A stretch of 64,000 nucleotides of DNA from Euptelea pleiosperma (taxonomy: Eukaryota > Streptophyta > Magnoliopsida > Ranunculales > Eupteleaceae), in the NCBI GenBank assembly GCA_035048495.1, contig CM068546.1, forward strand, positions 10,032,435-10,096,434. The letters are read 5' to 3'. Numbering within the stretch: position 1 is the first letter of the stretch; each line of letters opens with the position of its first letter. The position numbers and the translations under genes are program-made. The notes beneath the pieces are model-generated. The model ran no database searches. It had not been told where the DNA came from and worked only from the letters and a program-made list of their open reading frames with translations. This document shows positions 20,617-31,079 of this stretch, piece by piece.

Positions 20617-21100
20617 CAAGAAAATTAGGCTCTAATGACAGACTTTTCAGTGATGGCCAGCTAAAACTGCCGATATAGAAGGGTTTTAGTGGTGGCTAGA
20701 GGCTGACCGTCACTACAAGGTTGGAACAAAAAATAATGGAGGGAAAATTACCCTTTTACCAACAATATTTAATGGCGGCCATGTGTTGGGCGCCACTATA
20801 TGAACTTTTAATAGCGGTTTTTTATATGGTCGTTGCTATAGGTTGTAGTAATAATAACAACAACCAGGTTATAACCATCGTTAAAAGTTCATATAATGGC
20901 AGCCATGTTCTGGCCGCCACTATGGGGGAAAAATATGAGAAGTCGTTGGATGATCCTCGAGATTCCCCATCCACTTCCCCAATGTGAAATAGAGAGAGAA
21001 AAGACCAGTTTCTATGAGGTTCATCGTCGGAATCCAGTCGACTATGTCATAAACCTCGTTGTGGGAGGCAATCCACTATTATTTCTTTGTTAAAATATTT
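20617..21100 (+). mobile_element. CACTA fragment, unit 2 copy
   Basis: Left terminus CACTACAAGAAAATTAGG, then GCGGCC/GGCGCC-type subterminal repeats such as ATGGCAGCCATGTTCTGG. It is the uninterrupted paralogue of the LINE-split fragment at 13712. The right CACTA terminus is not found. A short frame at 20896-21093 is conserved in unit 3 (43615-43812) but runs through subterminal repeats, so I do not call it a gene. Confidence 0.7.
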
Positions 21101-21470
21101 TGGCAATCCACTATATCACTTTTCAATGATGGAAGGGTCTTATTTATAAGAAAAATACAAGGGAAATCAAATGATACGGTGTATCGTGGGTTCTGATGTA
21201 GTCTAATACATAGTAGGGTGATATGTACTGTAAATCTATCCTTAAGATATGCGTGAAAATATATGGTCCCCATTAAGCCCCCTCTCGAAGGGGGAGCTTG
21301 ACTTTAGGAGATGGTTCGCCTCCGAGAAGAGTAAAATCTAGTTGTTTATCTGATGCGAGCTTGGACTCTCGAGAGCATGTTTGACAGAGCTCAGGCTCTC
21401 TGATGATGATGATGATTATGAATGATTGATGTGGAATAAATGATGATGATTGGGCCTCATGCCTCGCGTG
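21101..21470. other. Unassigned duplicated DNA, unit 2
   Basis: Collinear with 43840-44205. It contains a short hairpin (CCCCCTCTCGAAGGGGGAG, 21280) and a (GAT)n stretch near 21405. No gene is recognised. Confidence 0.4.
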
Positions 21471-21471
21471 C

Positions 21472-21910
21472 GAGGTCCCTTTTAGATACTACTACTCAAG
21501 CCGAATCTATGTCGGTTCCCTGTTGGGTCCTTTTTCCTTTATGCCTCACCGTGGGAGGTTCTTCTATGGTACCACTACTCGTACTGAATCTACATCAATC
21601 AATTCCATGTTGGGTCCTTTTGCCTTTATGCCTCACTGTGGGAGGTCCTTTTTACAGTATCACTACTCCGGCCGAATCTACGCCAGTTCCCTATAGGGTT
21701 CTTTTGCTTTAATTCTTCACCGTGGGAGGTCCTTTTAAGGTACCACAAGTTGGGCCGAATCTACGTCGGTTCCTTATATGGTCTTTTTTCCTTTATGCCT
21801 CACCGTGGGAAGTCCTTTTAAGGTACCACTACTCGGGCCGAATCTACGTCGATTCCTTGTAGGGTCCTTTTGCCTTTATGCCTCACTATGGGTGGTCTTT
21901 TTAAGGTACA
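21472..21910. repeat. 83-87-bp minisatellite, about 6 units (unit 2)
   Basis: The phrase GAGGTCCTTTTAAGGTACCA recurs with starts at about 21472, 21555, 21642, 21726, 21809 and 21892, followed by GCCGAATCTACGTCGGTTCC and TTTGCCTTTATGCCTCACCG. The copies are about 80-90% alike by eye. A paralogous array lies at 44206-44640. Confidence 0.9.
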
Positions 21911-21914
21911 ACAC

Positions 21915-22592
21915 TCTTCCGAGGTTTGCAATGGTTGCGAAGTTTCGACACTCTTCCGAGCTCCACCTTTTGTTGGAAATCCAGGATACCATCAATTTCC
22001 ACCATAATTTTATTTGGGGTTGGCGTAGCTAGGTCCATGTCAACTAGTACGGTGGAGTAGTAGCCCAATTCATGATTCACATTGTTTTTGTCGACTTGGA
22101 GTGGGGTGCCAGAGGTTCAGCCCATCGAAGGGAGGATCTCCGGCTCACAATATTTCAAACTTAAACCAGGAAAATGAACCCAAACCAGGGCATTGGAATG
22201 TGATTGTTTTGCTTTTGAAATTCGGTACCACTTGGAAACTCTGAGGAGTTGATTGCCGAAAAACCAGGGACCTCCACACTAGATGCAATTAAAATCATCC
22301 TCCAATGTTCATGAGGTAGACTCACCCGAGCGGGGTTATTTTCCAATTGCCCAATGGCTTCCAAATATCAAGGGCTCTCTTTCTCACATCAGAGATGCTT
22401 ATTTTATTTTACTTTTTTTCAGATCAAGCCTTTCAACCAATGCATATTTATAGTATTCCAGACATTTCTCCATTGCATGCTTAGGGATTTTGATGGAAGG
22501 AAAGTCACGACATTACCCAGGAATCGGTAGGCCCATCAAAAGATTCAAGAAGACAAAACCTACATTTTGCCTTATCTGCAAAGGTTGGTTTA
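21915..22592 (-). pseudogene. LINE ORF1 remnant (DUF4283 / zinc-knuckle type), unit 2
   Basis: Paralogue of 44640-45333, where the minus strand reads NRIWCRGPWFFGNQLLRVSKW and LVWVRFPSLSLKYWE, then a GTPLQVD...Y-Y-S-T-V-L-V-D-M-D zinc-knuckle-like region. These are hallmarks of ORF1 of plant L1-type LINEs. This copy is broken. Its upstream (5') continuation was cut off by LTR element 1 and resumes at 34572. Confidence 0.7.
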
Positions 22593-22597
22593 ATTGG
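22593..22597. repeat. Target-site duplication ATTGG of LTR element 1 (left)
   Basis: ATTGG directly precedes TGATATTCGC. The same five bases follow the 3' LTR at 34567-34571. LTR element 2 has ATTGG at 45334-45338 within the same surrounding LINE sequence. Confidence 0.95.
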
Positions 22598-24640
22598 TGA
22601 TATTCGCTCAAAAGTTCCTATTTTAAGCCATTATCCTTTTAGCGATGTCACATTCTCCTACGTAAAATTTGTTTTTTCATCGATTTTTCCACGTAAGAGT
22701 TTCTTTCATTACATTAAACACATTCTTCAGACGAAAATCGACTATTTGCATGAAATATACGCATTTCGGATAGTCCAGTATCAAGCCATTTTAGTTGAAT
22801 CCCATTACGCGCTTTTTCACTTGCAAGAGTCCCTATCGGGAGATTCTCAAGGATGACAGGCCCACGATCGACCACAGAAACCCTCTATCAAAGCTTGAAG
22901 AACCAGCAGGCTAGGACAAGAAGATAAAAACTAAGTATGGGCAAAGCCAGAGGATCACAGAGCCGATCCAAAGAACCAAGAGAGCGGAAGAGTGGCAGAC
23001 CAAGAGAAGGGCCAACGTGTTCAAAGTTACACCAATTGACATCACAAGCTAGCTTGTTTAATTGGCGAAGCTCACGAAGAAGAATGAAAAAATCAGAGTT
23101 CAAGACCCTCTGTCAGATCTTTTTCTCTTTATTTTTATATTTTCTCTCACGTCTCTCCTAATTCTCTCCCTATCTCTCTAAACTCTAACATCTGACCATT
23201 AGATCATCAAATCCTACCATTAGACCTTCTAACCATCCGATCGGCCATCTAATCATCATGATCATCATTAATTAATACCTTGGCCGATCGAATCCCTAAC
23301 ATCCTTCCTAACCTTTTGCTAATCTAACGCCTTCATCTCCATGATCTAATTTCAGTTCATACCTCCCGCCAGTTACTTTGTGCCAAACATCGTATAATAT
23401 CTCTATTGGCACACCAAACCCACTTTCTCACAAGCCCGCTACAATGCCAGCTCACTAATTGGCCTGATACTCAATGAGTAAAAGCCCTTCTATTCTCTGG
23501 CCTATTAGCATTTTCTAGTGGCCCGCTATCCCATTGGCTCATTAGCCCACCTATCCTTTGGCCGACACATTGCATTCTCAATGCTTGGCCCATAAGCCTT
23601 CTATTCTAACTACCTATGGGCTCTCACAAGCCCATCTCATACTGACCCATTTTCATGTACCCATTTCACAAACCCATTCCTAAAGGAGAGAATAGGTCTC
23701 CTTTGACATATTCTCACTTATCATCCATCTAGGAAGCCATTCTCTCTCAAGGAAAGGGATCTCCCTTATCCTTCCCTTCAATCTAATGGTTGGGAGAGGT
23801 CCTCCTTAAGTTTAAAAAGAGGACCAACCCCATGTGAGATTTGGTTCTCTCCCCCCTCTCACAACATAACCCTAGGTTCTCTCCCCCCTCACTTCTCTAA
23901 TCTCTTCTTCTCTTAACCTCTAAACCCCTCTCTCTCATAGCCACCATTGCTGCCTATGCTCTTACCTTTCAAGCAAAACAACGTGGAAAAAGCCCTCCTT
24001 GTAGCCCTGCCACCTGAGCTCCTCCACACCCACCTGCGTGATCTCATCTCCAGCAAGATCAACCATTGATCGAGATGATCAAGAGCTGATCTCAGCCACT
24101 CATTCTAGATAAGTCACTCAAGGTAACCACTTTCTCTCTAGGTCATTCTACCAATTTCTCTCTCTACCTATCTTCTCTTTCATTCTCTCTCTCTCTCTCT
24201 AAAATCTTATTCTTTCTCTCTATATTTTTTCTCTTATAATGCTTTCTAGAGTGATGGTTATTTATTTTATTTAATTTTATGAATAAATTAGATTTAAGCA
24301 TTGTAATTTGTATGATTTTAATAAATAAGTTTCTCTTATCCATTTATGGTGTTTCTTTCTCTTTAGTTATGTTAATTAGTTGATAGAAATCTCTTTAAAA
24401 ATATTATTTTAAATCTCAATCATTAATCACCACTCTTACCCTTCCATCCATATTTTCAAGCACTTTCTATTGTTATAATATTTCGATAAATTGTGTTCCC
24501 TAACCCTGAGTGCAGATTCGACATCCGACATATCTCTATACAAAGTCTGCATTTTTGCAAGAATTAAAGTGAATTGGAATTACAAATATTATTGAAATCT
24601 AGGGTTTTCGATCCGACGACATAGAAAAACCTTACTTTCA
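22598..24640 (+). repeat. 5' LTR of element 1
   Basis: It runs from TGATATTCGC to CTTACTTTCA. Landmarks shared with all other LTRs here are an ACGTAA-containing 5' segment, pyrimidine-rich middle parts, a GGTAAC/GGTAAGT step before a CTCTCTAG tract (24123), and CCTGAGTGCAGATTCGACATC near 24505. It has an empty target where element 3 sits in element 2 (23563). Confidence 0.93.
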
Positions 24641-24642
24641 AA

Positions 24643-24660
24643 TGGTGCCGTTGCCGCTCA
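24643..24660 (+). other. Primer-binding site of element 1 (tRNA-Asp type)
   Basis: TGGTGCCGTTGCCGCTCA, two bases after the LTR. It matches the complement of the plant tRNA-Asp 3' end (TGGCGCCGTTGCCG...) with one C-to-T change over the first 14 bases. tRNA-Asp priming is known for Athila/Tat-related Ty3/Gypsy elements. Confidence 0.8.
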
Positions 24661-26341
24661 GTAGATAGGATTGCAAAAAGACGAACAAGAAATCGAAAAG
24701 CTGCTTAATCGAGGAAATCCGATCCAAATTGGAAACTTTCAATTTTCTTTTTCAAATTATTTACTTATTATTTTAATGCCTCGGACGGCCGAGTGCAAAG
24801 TTGTAATAAGCTAGGAATTTCTTTTTCTCTATTTTGGAATAACTGCTAGGTTAATTTTAATTAAAAAATAAAAAAATAAAAAAGTATTAGGGTTAGATTT
24901 CAATTTTGCTATTTCTAGTTAGATCACTATGTTGGTTATTTGTTTCATTTTGGCATATTTTTCAAATTTTGTATTTTGAAAATCTGAGCATTTTCTCTTT
25001 TAGAAAATTCAATCCTTAGAGTTTCTAGATCTAGAGACTTTAAATTGGATAACTCTAAAATTAGATAAAAGTCCACTTTCAAAAAAAATCCTTAATTTGG
25101 GGAATAACCAATTTGACCGAGATTTCAAAAGTTTGAAATCGTGGAAGGTTTCCAACTTCGGGTAATTCAAAAGTAGATATTTTCGAACCCTAATTCAGGA
25201 ATAACTAAGTTTGAATTTCAAACCCTAAAGTGGAACTAATTCAACATACCTGCCCAAAATAAATTACGTGTTTCTTGAAACCCCAAAGGCGGTATACCTC
25301 CCAAATCAAAACCATAGACCATCGTAAACTAACGTGATTGCAACTTGCGATTATCAAGTGAGTAGGGAGCAAAAGCTCAAAGAGGAGGAGTCGAGCCCAA
25401 GCCCATTTGGATACCCCTCCCTATCTCATGAAGGAGACCCCGTTGCATAGTTAATGGGCAGGTAAGTTTCTACACCTCGCCTTGAGTGCGATATTGATCA
25501 TTGTGCAAACACTATGTCGATTGTTTATTTGATTTCGCAATCATTATCGAAACTACATGGATTGGTCGTAAAAATTACATTAAAGAGCAAAACCAGCTCT
25601 ACCTTGAAACTGGTGGAATTTCATCACCCACCTCATCATTCCAGCTTTTGTGTACCCACGGCCAAAAATTAAAAAAAACCAAGAAGTAGAACCCACTTAG
25701 ATCGGTGTTCAAGAAAAACTCCACATAAAGCGACTCGATAAAAAATCAAGTCGATTAAGTCCATGAGTGCGGGTCACTGTTTTCTAACACACCCATAGGT
25801 CCCTACTACTTCAAGTATACCAAGCTCGTAAGTGGCCTCCTTGCTTATTTGTCAGTTAGCTTGGTGTTGGATTAACGCTTGACAAATTCGGTTTGTCTAG
25901 AGCGTACTTAAGTCAGCGATGTGTCGCACGTCTGTCTAGGCTTCAGATCATTTCGCAGTCGACTTGAGTTAGTACTAGCGGATTTTCTTTGAAAAGAACT
26001 AGTGAAAACTTACAAAGTGAAAAGTTAGTCCGTCAGGTAATAGTTGATAAACCAGTGGTCCGCCCACTGTCATAATCTATACTATCCCTACACTAACAAG
26101 ATAATTCATAAAATATCCTGATTGTTTAGAAGTAGGATTATCCGTTGCTCTGTGTGCATCATCTAGGCTCATTAGGTTTCGTAGTCTTCAGACTTTTGCT
26201 GTCTCTAAGGCTTGCTTTTTCAAGCATATACCAGTTAGGATTTGATCCAACCTGAGATTGATTCGATCTGAGAGTCAATCTATCGCACCGGTCTCTTTCA
26301 CCTACTCTATCTCCCTCCTCTGAGAGACTCACATCTCTCTA
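24661..26341 (+). other. Element 1 leader between PBS and gag
   Basis: About 1.7 kb of non-coding sequence, collinear with 58488-58886 plus 61777-63042 of element 2 and, more distantly, with 48837-50656 of element 3. Conserved landmarks include GTAGGGAGCRAAAGCTCAAA and a TTGAGTGCGATAT block. It is unusually long for a retrotransposon leader. Confidence 0.7.
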
Positions 26342-27900
26342 ATGGCAGCTGAACGGCCTCTATTCCAGACCTACCACAATTTCTTTGAAGATCTAGGCGA
26401 TAACTCCGAGCATTGGTATACCAATCCTGAGTGTCGTCATGGCATTCCAGTCTCATAGACTTCCATGGGATATGAAGCAAAGGGCTACCAATGCTAAAAT
26501 CCCTACTTAAGGATTTGACAAAATCAGTCTCCGCCCTTGATGTTGCGGTTCAGAAGCCTGTTTATCACTCTAAATCTGTGGGATATTTTCCTCATGTCCA
26601 AGAAGAGGTCTGCACTATTAGTACATTTAAACCTCTACTGCAAACCTCCTACAATAACACGTATTATCCGGACACTAGGAGTCACAATAACTTTGCATGG
26701 GAACAACAGTCTTTTCCCCAGCAGTAACTGCAACAGGATATATATCATTCTGAGTTTCACCAACCATATGGAAAATATAATGGGCAGTACTCATAGTTGC
26801 AGTGCCAAGTAGATCCACGAACTAAATACTTTGATTAACAGTGGACCCCGCAGGATTTTCAGAGTCAACAGATAGTCCCAGAGTCACTTCCATCCTATAA
26901 CTTTTATACTCAGTCAGATTACATTCAAGAGCTGGCACTTCAGCTTCCCTTAGCTGAACCACCACAGTCTGCTACTAAACCTAGTCTAGAGGAACTCCTC
27001 TCTCAATATATCATCCAATAACAGCACTCCATGGAGAGCTTGGAACACCGTCTAGGTGAGTTAGAATCTGAGAGAGAGGAAGTCAACTTCACTAGCCAAC
27101 TTATAGCTTATCCAGAGGGGAATACCATGGCCACAGTCCATAATGAGGAGTTGCACAACTGGACCCAGTACCAGACTTTACTAGAGGAAATTGAGGTTGC
27201 CACAAACAATGGATCGAACAACAATATTGATGAGCCAGAGTCTCCATCTTCGATGTCCTTCAAAGCACCGACTTCTGAACCTAGATTAGAGGAATCATCT
27301 ACCTCTGATACTTTACCATCTGCACCTGAAGCAGACATTCCTGACACTGAGCCGTGTCTTGATAGTACGGTCCCAGTTGTCCTGGCCCATCATTCCTCAC
27401 CATCACTGATGCACACATCGGGTGTAGAGAAGAGGACCTGTTGACAACATTTAACAACCTCAAGGCAAAGGTTACCATTTTTCAATAGCCAATCGACATC
27501 AACATTGTCAATGAACCATGTGCCATAGAGAGTCTACTTTCGGACTCTCCCGAGGAAATATTAGACAAGTGTCAAGAACATTTTTCACCAGACTTCAAAT
27601 CAGAGTTAGACCAATCTGGATTTACTGATCTACTGGAGTTTGCTCTATTCAGATACATTCCCACTAAACTCAATGAGTTTGCGGCCCTACTAACCATGGT
27701 CAGAGAACCCACCAACTCTATCCTCTCAGTTTTTACTGAGAAACTTTGATCCATCCCCGCTGAACTAAACGTTCTTACGGCTCTGAAACCACGTTCAGAG
27801 AATTTACTTCTACTATTTCAGTTTACACTGAGAAAGAGCTTTCCTACAACGTTATACCTAAACGAGGGATAAGATAGCTGTTTCAGCTCCACCTAAGGAA
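26342..27900 (+). pseudogene. Gag remnant of element 1, core domain deleted
   Basis: It starts with ATG at 26342 (M-A-A-E-R-P-L-F), corresponding to the gag start of element 3. It then jumps directly to the sequence that follows the gag core there (NFFEDLGDNSEHW; ELGENSQH in element 3). The central Retrotrans_gag domain is thus missing. The tail keeps LTKSVSALDVAVQKP, a coiled-coil-like MESLEHRLGELESEREEV segment (27031 on) and an acidic Ser/Pro-rich region, with scattered stops. It cannot make a capsid. Confidence 0.8.
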
Positions 27901-28653
27901 AAGGGAAAACTGATGATTCAATTAGTCTCCACGTGTTTTAACCTAGTTGAGGGTACTTAATGCACTTCCGTTGTGTCTGGCTGAAAACGTTAAACTAAGC
28001 GCTTTCAGAAAGGCAATTCCAGTATTCCTAGAAGTCATTGAGGCGCATGCATAATTTTTTATATTTCATACATTATTATGGCTATACAGGTACAATCCCT
28101 CTAACACTCATCAGGTACCACCAACTGTTAAATCTCAGCCAAACTGGTATAACCCTTCTTCATAACTTGCATCACATTCAGAGTTTTCATAAATTTTTAT
28201 CCTAATCATGAGCTCCAAAGACAGTGCTGTATTTAAGTTAGGGTGGGGATTTATCAAAACTCATGTCTTCATTTAAAAAAAAATGAGAAAAAGATGTACT
28301 TTGAGGTTAAGTCCTGTGCTTTACAAAAGTTTTCTGAGTACATTCGAAATATTTTTCAAATCCTTTACAATGATGAGAAAAAGCTTTTTGGAAAGTCTAT
28401 TTATTGGAAAGGATGTCTTTTTTGAAAAATTATTTATTAGCTCTTCATTCAGTTTGAAAGCAAACATTACTACAATGTATTGAAAAATCTTGGAAAACTC
28501 AGATTCAACAACAATTTTCACATATCAACATCAGAATTATCCGAAGTTTAGATTATCTAGATATCCAAGAAGAACAACTGTGGAGACCTAACCTAGTGAG
28601 CTTTTGAACTTTTCATCATTTCTGAGGGTTATAAAATTATTTTGAGGTACAAG

Positions 28654-29187
28654 ATGACTCACAATTCTTCTAGTCCCCAAATACTTCCATTGAGTGATCT
28701 TATTTACCCTTGCTTTGGTCATGGAACTTAGAACGACATCAAATTCAGATTATTACATAAAAAACATTCTCTATATCCATTCGAGACATCACAGATGAAA
28801 GTGCAAACCATAAAAAATGATATTGGCCATCTTTCTAACCAATAAGACATTTTAGCTTACCTAACATCTATACCGTTAGAAATCTTTTTTGAGCCTTTTG
28901 ATGAAAACCTTTTCTTGTTAACCCATCAACCAAAAAACCCAATCCTAAAAAAAGTTCAACACAACAATCTATTTTTGAGAAGAATCGAAGAGTATTTGAT
29001 ATGATTACACCATGAAAAGATAGAAACCAAGAAAAGAAAACAAATGGTTCGAGCTGAAAAGAAATATGATGAGAAAGAAAGAAAAAAGAATCTTAAGATA
29101 GAACAAGATCCAAAAAGACAAAAATTAGAAAAAGAAAAGAAGAGAAGTCAAGAAAATGCTGCACTTGGGATAAGTTACAAAAAATAG
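28654..29187 (+). pseudogene. Second internal frame of element 1, unrecognised
   Basis: From the ATG at 28654 one frame runs 177 codons with three in-frame stops to TAG at 29185. It begins M-T-H-N-S-S-S-P and includes PLSDLIYPCFGHGT, MKVQTIKNDIGHLS, and a highly charged Lys/Glu-rich C-terminus (about 29035-29180) likely to be helical. A diverged counterpart lies at 53712-54228 in element 3. Conservation of order and residues between families suggests it once encoded a protein. I do not recognise a domain. Confidence 0.5.
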
Positions 29188-29829
29188 TAAGCTATCATCT
29201 CAGAATTTGAATTCTAGAATATCCTTCTTTTCTGAACCTATTCTGAGCCTCAATACAACCTATAAAAGTCCTATTTGATTCTAGATTAGTACCACCATCA
29301 AGTGTGGAGAATGGAGAAAAGAGAAATTATAGAGTTTGATCCGACGTTCTTAAGTGATATGACATTCCAATCATGAGATCTTCTTAAAACTTCTAATATC
29401 CTCCATTCAAAAATTATATATGTGAGACGTTTGTCAGTTCTTATATTTATCTCCTCACATACAATATAAGAGAAAATAATAAACCATTTCTGAGTGATTC
29501 ACTTCTGAGTGGTATACAAGTAAGGATTGAGGTCGAGGCATAGTCTCTAAGGTGCTCGAGATATCTTTACTGCCAGATCAGGATGATGTTGAACACACAC
29601 ACACAAGTTGAGTCTGAGTAATCTTTTGTTTGAATGACCATTTGTAGAAGTGTTGCATTTTGCTGATTAGCTCTAATTTGTGAATGATTTCTTGCATCCT
29701 TAAAATAATCTGACAAAATAGAGTTTTTCCTGAGTAATGCAAATAAGTTTCTAGCATGTGCCAAGCCCTTTTTAGCTTACTTATCTCACACTAATTGTCA
29801 AGGATTGACAGTATGCTAGTTGAGGGTTG

Positions 29830-31079
29830 TGATATTCGCTCAAAAGTGCTTATTTTAAGCCATTATTCTTTTAGTGATGTCACATTCTCCTATGTAAAAC
29901 TTCTCTTTTCATTGATTTTTCCTCGTAAGAGTTTTTTTTTATTGCATAGAACACATTCTTTAGACGAAAATTGACTATTTGCATGAAATATACGCATTTT
30001 GGATAGTCCAGTATCAAGTAGTTTTAATTTAATCTCATTACGCATTTTTTCACTTGCAAGAGACCCTATTGGGCGATTCTCAAGGCTGACAGGCCCACGA
30101 TCGACCACAGAAACCCTCTATCAAAGCTTAAAGAATCAGCAAGATAGGACAAGAAGATAGAAGCTAAGTACTGGCAAAGCCAGAGGATCGCAGAGCCGAT
30201 CCAAAGAACCAAAAAAGTGGAAGAGTGGAAGACCAAGAGAAGGACCAACGTGTTAAAAGTTACACCAATTGACATCACAAGCTAGCTTGCTTAATTGGCA
30301 AAGCTCATGAAGAAGAATGAAAAGATGAGGGTTCAAGACCCTCTACCAGATCTTTTTCTCTTTATTTTTATATTTTCTCTCACCTCACTCCTAATTCTCT
30401 CTCGATCTCTCTAAACTCTAACATCTAACCATTAGATCATCAAATCCTACCATTAGATCTTCAAACCATCCGATCGGCCATCTGATCATCATGATCATCA
30501 TTAATACCTTGGTCGGTCGAATCCCTACCATCCATCCTAACCTTCTGCTAATCTAACGCCTTCATCGCCATGATCTAATTTCAGCCCATACCTCCCGCCA
30601 GTTACTTTGTGCCAAACATCGTATAATATCTCTATTGGCACACCAAACCCACTTTCTCACAGGCCCGCTACCATGCCAGCTCACTAATAGGCCTGATACT
30701 CAATGTGTAAAAGCCCTTCTATTCTCTGGCCCATTAGCATTTTCTAGAGGCCCGCTATCCCATTGGTTCACTAGCCCACCTATCCTCTAGCCCACACATG
30801 GCATTCTCAATGTTTGGCCCATAAGCGTTCTATTCCAACTACTTATGGGCTCTCACAAGCCAGTCTCATACTGACCCATTTTCACATACTCATTTCACAA
30901 ACCCATTCCTAAAGGAGAGAATATGTCTCATTTGACATATTCTCACTTATCATCCACCTATGAAGCCATTCTCTCTCAAGGAAAGGGATCTCTCCCTTAT
31001 CCTTCCCTTCAATCCAATGGTTGGGAGAGGTCCTCTTTTATTTTAAAAAGAGGACCAAACCCATGTGAGATTCGGTTCT
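29830..31079 (+). repeat. 3' LTR of element 1, part 1
   Basis: Matches 22598-23860 of the 5' LTR and stops in GGTTCT, where the nested solo LTR begins. No strong polypurine tract precedes it (only GTTGAGGGTTG). Confidence 0.93.
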
